Origin: Agromyces aurantiacus
Lineage (GTDB): Bacteria > Actinomycetota > Actinomycetes > Actinomycetales > Microbacteriaceae
Direction of reading: 5' to 3'
Length of the DNA stretch: 64,000 nucleotides
Assembly (NCBI RefSeq): GCF_016907355.1
Contig: NZ_JAFBBW010000001.1
Coordinates: 248,001-312,000, forward strand
Part shown: positions 59,784 to 64,000 of the stretch, one piece after another
How the letters are laid out: each line of letters opens with the position of its first letter
How positions within the stretch are numbered: the first letter of the stretch is position 1
Notes under the pieces: generated by a model
Seen by the model: only the letters and a program-made list of their open reading frames with translations
Database searches by the model: none
Told to the model about the DNA's origin: nothing
Program-made: the position numbers and the translations under genes

Positions 59784-60622
59784 GCGATGCGTGCGTCCTC
59801 CGCGGTCTCCACGGGGATGGGAGCCCGTCTCGAGGGTAGTCGCCGCAGCTGTGAACCTCCGAGCGCGACGAGGAAGAAGGCGGTCGCGGCGAGCGCGATC
59901 GCCGGCCCGGCCGCCACGGCCGCGTACCGGGAGACGAGTACGCCGATGACGCCGGACGCGGCACCGATCAGCGGCGCGACCACCAGCACGCCGCGGAACG
60001 TCGGCACCACGGCCCGCGCCGCCGCGGCCGGTGCGGCGAGCAGCGCGATCGCGAGGATCGCGCCGACCGCGGGCAGGGAGCTCACGACGGAGGCCGCCGT
60101 GAGGCCGAGCACGAGCACCTCGACCGGCCACTCCCGGAACCCGGCCGCGCGGTACCCGGCGCGATCGAACGTGGAGAACACGATGCGCGTGCCGAACACC
60201 GCGACGAGCGCGATGGAGGCGACGAGCACGGCGGTCGCGAGGAGGATGTCGCCGTCGCTGACGGTGAGGATCGAGCCGACGAGCAGCGACTCGGGCTGCA
60301 CCGGCAGCCCGGGTATCACCGCCTGCAGCAGGGCGCCGAGCGCGAATCCGCCCGTGAGCACGATGCCCGCCGCGACCTGAGCCCCCTGGTGGCGCACGCG
60401 CGCGATGCCCGACATGACCGCGACGATGACGACGGATGCCACGGCTGCACCGGCCGGCACGCTCATGCCGAGCGCAGCCGCCGCCACCGCCCCGGGGTAG
60501 GTCGCGTGGGTCAGGGCCTGGGCGAAGAAGACGCGCCGGCGCAGCACCACGAGGGCGCCCACGAACCCGGCGCCCGCGCCGATCACGATGGCGGCGACGA
60601 GGGCGCGCTCGAAATAGCCCAT
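59780..60622 (-). CDS. znuB: zinc ABC transporter permease, second subunit
   Basis: ABC-3 family permease of 280 residues with about eight membrane segments (YFERALVAAIVIGAGAGFVGA, FFAQALTHATYPG, SLPAVGAILAIALLAAPAA). The ALTHATYPG motif contacts the ATPase. Overlaps the first permease gene and zur by ATGA at each end. Two permease genes suggest a heterodimer, as in TroCD-type systems. Confidence 0.88.
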   Translation of the reverse strand: MGYFERALVAAIVIGAGAGFVGALVVLRRRVFFAQALTHATYPGAVAAAALGMSVPAGAAVASVVIVAVMSGIARVRHQGAQVAAGIVLTGGFALGALLQAVIPGLPVQPESLLVGSILTVSDGDILLATAVLVASIALVAVFGTRIVFSTFDRAGYRAAGFREWPVEVLVLGLTAASVVSSLPAVGAILAIALLAAPAAAARAVVPTFRGVLVVAPLIGAASGVIGVLVSRYAAVAAGPAIALAATAFFLVALGGSQLRRLPSRRAPIPVETAEDARIA

Positions 60623-61560
60623 CAGCGCTCTCCCTCGACCGCCGCGACGACTGACTCGACGCGGTCGCCGATCGACCGCGGCGCGCGGCGGCGGGGCGCG
60701 CCCGCCATCCGATCGCGGATGACGCGAACCGCGAGCAGCACCGTGTACACCAGGACGAAGACCCCCACGACGGTGCTGCCCGCCGGCAGGTCGACGCCCG
60801 CGCCGACCGAGGCGGCGAAGCCCAGCGAGAGCCCGAGCCACGCGCTCAGCGCCCCGACGCCCGCGGCGATGGGGAACAGCCACCACAGCCGCTCGGTGAC
60901 CAGGCGCGAGGACGCGCCCGGCACGATGAGGAGCGCGAGCACGAGCAGCGTGCCCACCGTGCTCGCCCCGGCGACGACCACGAGTGCCACCGCGCAGTTG
61001 AGCACCAGGTCGAGCATGAGCGGCCGGTCGCCGGAGGCGCGACTCGCGACGGGGTCGAAGGCGCGCAGCACCTGCTGCTTGAGCGTCACGGCCACCGCGG
61101 CGGCCGCGGCGAGCGACACGACGACGAGCGGGAGGACCTCCTCGGGCGAGATCGTGAGGACGCGGCCGAACAGCAGCGCCTCGAGCGCACCGGCGTAGTC
61201 GTCGCTGCGCGAGACCACGATGACGCCCACGCTGAACGTGGCGGTCAGCACCACCGCGACCGCGGCGTCGGAGGTCACCCTCGCGCGCACCAGCAGGGTG
61301 AGCGCCACGGCGCCCGCGAGCGCCGCGATCGCCGCGCCCGGGAGCAGCCCCGCGGTGCCGCCCACGACGAGGCCGATCGCGAGCCCGGGGAACACGGCGT
61401 GCGTGAGCCCGTCGCTGATGAACTCCAGCCCCCGGAGGTTGACGAGCACGCCGACGATCCCGGCGACGACCGACAGCACCAGCAGCACGAGGAGGGCCCG
61501 TCCCATGAACGGCAGCGCGTAGGCGCCGACGAGGGCATCCCATGCCGTCATCGGACGCAT
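60622..61560 (-). CDS. znuB: zinc ABC transporter permease, first subunit
   Basis: ABC-3 permease of 312 residues with about eight membrane segments and the coupling motif [14 protein letters not shown]. The C-terminal 40 residues are a charged cytoplasmic tail absent from the second subunit. It starts 13 bases after the znuC stop. A second start at ATG 61551 is possible. Partner of the adjacent permease gene. Confidence 0.88.
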   Translation of the reverse strand: MRPMTAWDALVGAYALPFMGRALLVLLVLSVVAGIVGVLVNLRGLEFISDGLTHAVFPGLAIGLVVGGTAGLLPGAAIAALAGAVALTLLVRARVTSDAAVAVVLTATFSVGVIVVSRSDDYAGALEALLFGRVLTISPEEVLPLVVVSLAAAAAVAVTLKQQVLRAFDPVASRASGDRPLMLDLVLNCAVALVVVAGASTVGTLLVLALLIVPGASSRLVTERLWWLFPIAAGVGALSAWLGLSLGFAASVGAGVDLPAGSTVVGVFVLVYTVLLAVRVIRDRMAGAPRRRAPRSIGDRVESVVAAVEGER

Positions 61561-61573
61561 TCCCTCTGCGGCA

Positions 61574-62341
61574 TCAGTGGCCCTCGTGGCCGGGCACGAC
61601 GAGCGTGTGCTCGTCGATCTCGACCTCGACGCCCTCGAAGCACTCCTGCACGTTGCGCAGCGTGAGGACCTCGTCGACGGGGCCGCAGCCCACCTGCTCG
61701 CCGTTGACGAGCAGCACCGCGTCGCACACCTCGCGCGCGAGGTCGAGGTCGTGGGTCGACACGATCACGGCGACGCCGCGTGACTTGAGGGTCCGCAGGG
61801 TGGCGATGAGGGCGTCGCGGTTCGCCTGGTCGAGGCCGTTGAACGGCTCGTCGAGCAGGAGCAGCCGCGGCTCGGAGGCGAGTGCGCGCGCCAGCAGCCC
61901 GCGCTGCCGCTGGCCGCCCGACAGCTCGCCGAACCGACGGTTCGCGCGATCGGCGAGCCCCACGGTCGCGAGCGCCTCGCGCACCGCGTCGCGGTCGTGA
62001 CGACCGGGCCAGCGGAGGAGTCCGAGCCGGCGGTACCGGCCCTGCATGACCACCTGCGCGAGGCTGATCGGGAACTCGGGGTCGAGTTCGGCCGACTGCG
62101 GGAGGAACCCGATCATGCCGTTCGCGGCATCCGCTCGCCCTGAGATGAGCATCTCCCCCTCGACGAGTGGCACCAGGCCGAGGATGCCGCGCAGCAGCGT
62201 CGACTTGCCCGCGCCGTTCGGCCCGATGACTGCGAGCGCCTCCCCCGGAGCGACGGTCACGTTCAATCCCGAGACGCCCGCGCCTCCGGCGTAGCGGAAC
62301 GCGGCGTCGCGAAGGCGCAGGACGGGGCTCGCGTCGCTCAT
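61574..62341 (-). CDS. znuC: zinc ABC transporter ATPase
   Basis: Energising subunit of 255 residues. Walker [11 protein letters not shown]-loop in GFLPQSAE, signature LSGGQRQRG, Walker [13 protein letters not shown] and the switch His in STHDLD are all intact. Lies four bases after the znuA stop. It supplies both permeases. Confidence 0.92.
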   Translation of the reverse strand: MSDASPVLRLRDAAFRYAGGAGVSGLNVTVAPGEALAVIGPNGAGKSTLLRGILGLVPLVEGEMLISGRADAANGMIGFLPQSAELDPEFPISLAQVVMQGRYRRLGLLRWPGRHDRDAVREALATVGLADRANRRFGELSGGQRQRGLLARALASEPRLLLLDEPFNGLDQANRDALIATLRTLKSRGVAVIVSTHDLDLAREVCDAVLLVNGEQVGCGPVDEVLTLRNVQECFEGVEVEIDEHTLVVPGHEGH

Positions 62342-62345
62342 GCCG

Positions 62346-63371
62346 TCATCCTCGCAGGGCCTCGGGCAGCGCGGAAGGCTCGACGCCCCAGGACTCGAGG
62401 ATCAGGCGCGCGTTGTGGACCTGGCTGCCGAGGTACGTCTCGCCGTCCGTGCCGGGCTGTCCGAGCGAGTCGCCGTAGAGGGCGTCGTCGCCGGAGTACA
62501 CCGCGACCCCCGCCTCCTCGGCGATGGTCTCGGCGGCCTTGGGCGAGATCGACGCCTCGGAGAACACGGCCTTCACGCCGGTGGCCTGGATGCGCGCCAC
62601 GAGCGCGTCGATCTCGGCGGCGCTCGGCTCGGCGTTGTCGTCGAAGCTCGGGATGACGCTGCCGACGAAGGTCACGTCGTAGGCGTCGAGGAAGTACGTG
62701 AACGCGTCGTGGTTCGTCACGAGCAGGCGCTGCCCGACGGGCACGGTGTCGACGTTCTCGGTGATCCAGGCGTCGAGCGCCTGCAACTTCGCGGAGTAGT
62801 CGGCCTCGCTCGCGCGCAGGGCGTCGTCGTCGATGCCGTCGACCTCGGCGAGGCCGTCGGCGATGTTGGCCACCATGTGCTCGGCCAACGCCGGATCGGT
62901 CCAGATGTGCGGGTTGCCGGCACCGTGATCGTGGTCTTCCGAGTGCTCGTCCCCCTCGGCGTGGTCGGGCTCCCCTGCGGTGTGCTCCTCCTCCGTCGCG
63001 GCCAGCTCGATGCCGGTGCTCGCGTCGATCAGCACGCCGTCGAAGCCCGACGCGGCGATCGCATCGTCGAGCCAGCTCTCGAGGCCGCCGCCGTTGACGA
63101 CCAGGGCATCGGCTGAGCCCAGCGCGAGCAGCTGCGCTGCCGAGGGGTCGAACGAGTGCGCGCTCTGGCCCGGCTGGAGCAGCCCCGTGACCTCGGCCTG
63201 CTCCCCCGCCAGCTGCGTGGCGAAGTCGGTCACCTGGGTCGTGGTGGCCACGATGGCGGGCTCGTCGTCGCCGCCGGTACCGGGGCTCGCGCACCCCGCG
63301 AGCGCGACGATGGACCCCGCGGCGAGGACGGGGACGAGCAGGCGGGCGCGACGAGCCGGATCGGTGGGCAT
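62346..63371 (-). CDS. znuA: zinc-binding lipoprotein of the ABC transporter
   Basis: Cluster A-1 substrate-binding lipoprotein of 341 residues. Lipobox LAGC (Cys27) follows an unusually basic start. Metal ligands are expected from His in AHSFDPSA, PHIWTDP and TNHDAFTYF and a late Asp. A His/Glu-rich loop (EEEHTAGEPDHAEGD and DHDHG) is typical of zinc- rather than manganese-binding members. ATG 63371 lies six bases from a -10 element and downstream of a Zur box. First gene of the operon. Confidence 0.92.
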   Translation of the reverse strand: MPTDPARRARLLVPVLAAGSIVALAGCASPGTGGDDEPAIVATTTQVTDFATQLAGEQAEVTGLLQPGQSAHSFDPSAAQLLALGSADALVVNGGGLESWLDDAIAASGFDGVLIDASTGIELAATEEEHTAGEPDHAEGDEHSEDHDHGAGNPHIWTDPALAEHMVANIADGLAEVDGIDDDALRASEADYSAKLQALDAWITENVDTVPVGQRLLVTNHDAFTYFLDAYDVTFVGSVIPSFDDNAEPSAAEIDALVARIQATGVKAVFSEASISPKAAETIAEEAGVAVYSGDDALYGDSLGQPGTDGETYLGSQVHNARLILESWGVEPSALPEALRG

Positions 63372-63377
63372 GCGAAC

Positions 63378-63406
63378 ACGCTACGCTTATTGATAATGGT
63401 TGTCAA
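63378..63406 (-). promoter_or_regulatory. znuA promoter with Zur box
   Basis: Perfect -35 TTGACA (63401-63406), 17-base spacer, -10 TAGCGT (63378-63383), six bases to the ATG. The Zur-like box TGACAACCATTATCA (63391-63405) overlaps the -35 and spacer and fits the actinobacterial pattern TGA-N-AA...TT-N-TCA. Repression by Zur is strongly indicated. Confidence 0.82.
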
Positions 63407-63499
63407 CATCGTTTGGTTCGTTGCGCGCGGGTGAACGGATGTCGCGCGGTGACGGAACTCTGTGGACAGCGGTCGCGTGCGACGGTGGTCCATGCGAGC

Positions 63500-64000
63500 A
63501 TGTCAGCCGTGGAAATCACCACGGCTCCGATCGCCCTGCACCCGTTCACCGTCGCCGACGCCGAGCGACTCCTCGCCGGCGACGTCGATCCCCTCGACGG
63601 ATGGGAGGGCGGCTACTCGTTCACCGACGAGCCCGAACTGCTGGCCGAGTACCTCCGGTCCGTGCGCCGGGACGGCGATCCCGCGCCCTACGGCCCGTAC
63701 CTCGTGCGGCGGGTCGGCGGCGCGGGGGAGGGCGCGGCGATCGGAGGCGTGAACCTCTTCGGTCCGCCCGACGAGCGGGGCGCCGTCGAGTTCGGCTTCG
63801 GCCTGGTCCCCGCCGCGCGAGGCCAGGGCCTCTCGCGGCACGTGGTCGCCGAGACGATCGAGCTCCTGCGTTCCGCCGGCGCCGCGATCGCGCGGGCCGA
63901 CTGCGAGATCGCGAACCTCCCGGCCCGCCGCGTGCTCGAGCAGGCGGGCCTGGTCGAGGTCGGCCGCACGAGCGACCTCGTCACGCTCGAGATCCGGCTC
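63500..64000 (+). CDS. GNAT acetyltransferase (3' partial)
   Basis: Read directly from ATG 63500; the frame is open at the window edge after 167 residues. EITTAPIALHPFTVADAERLL begins a RimJ/RimL-like acetyltransferase (quoted in part), with AIGGVNLFG, the beta strand VEFGFGLVPAARGQGLSRHV (motif A acetyl-CoA loop RGQGLS), and ADCEIANLPARRVLEQAGLV (motif B). It likely needs only a few more residues. Divergent from znuA but the Zur box is more than 90 bases away from its start. Confidence 0.85.
   Translation, partial: MSAVEITTAPIALHPFTVADAERLLAGDVDPLDGWEGGYSFTDEPELLAEYLRSVRRDGDPAPYGPYLVRRVGGAGEGAAIGGVNLFGPPDERGAVEFGFGLVPAARGQGLSRHVVAETIELLRSAGAAIARADCEIANLPARRVLEQAGLVEVGRTSDLVTLEIRL

Overview
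The window is high-GC, gene-dense DNA from an actinobacterium. Divergent and convergent gene pairs, frequent ATGA/GTGA stop-start overlaps, many GTG starts, apparently leaderless promoters, a CopD-CtaG fusion, a SHOCT protein and DUF4383/DUF2127/DUF2252 proteins all fit the Microbacteriaceae (Agromyces-like). The family assignment is inference from gene content, not a database result. I saw no rRNA, tRNA, transposase, integrase or CRISPR array.

Left part (1-13 kb): a 5'-truncated DUF1269-arylsulfatase fusion; a cation/proton antiporter with an AI-2E family exporter; an ArsR repressor with its operator and an MFS exporter, trailed by a broken TetR remnant; a GNAT acetyltransferase overlapping a decayed 3-methyladenine DNA glycosylase I gene (tag); and a three-gene run of two alpha/beta hydrolases and a cupin. 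From 11.7 to 20 kb the theme is signalling and envelope redox: a triple-GAF sensor kinase divergent from its NarL-type regulator, then a lipoprotein thioredoxin and CcdA pair facing a second two-component system (OmpR type), next to a small secreted protein.

Middle (20-37 kb): a frameshifted LysR gene divergent from a LysE exporter; a truncated haemoglobin, flavohaemoprotein and DivIVA-like protein operon; two paralogous tiny Cys-rich proteins beside a CoA-disulfide reductase-rhodanese fusion, whose promoter carries CsoR/CstR-like operators; a Tat-exported multicopper oxidase; an AarF/UbiB-type kinase; an ECF sigma factor with a membrane partner; and an operon of an amino-acid permease, a small membrane protein and an M20 peptidase.

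Right part (37-64 kb): a SulP permease; two PAP2 phosphatases; a DUF559-like endonuclease gene flanked on both sides by tandem repeats of one family; an overlapping DUF2252-MFS-amidotransferase operon; a beta-lactamase-fold lipoprotein lacking its catalytic residues; a PIF1-like helicase; gluconokinase with a CopD-CtaG fusion; HU; cysteine-free ribosomal proteins L28-L33-S14; glutamate decarboxylase with a YrhK protein; and a complete zinc uptake operon (znuA-znuC-two permeases-zur) with a clear Zur box over its promoter. The window ends inside a GNAT gene.

The main points for a second look are the repeat arrays around the DUF559-like gene, the promoter with operator in the spacer upstream of the CoA-disulfide reductase, the haemoglobin/DivIVA-like operon, the dead beta-lactamase-like lipoprotein, a large hairpin between rpsN and the HU gene, and a recurring -10/N6/start-codon layout that points to widespread leaderless transcription.
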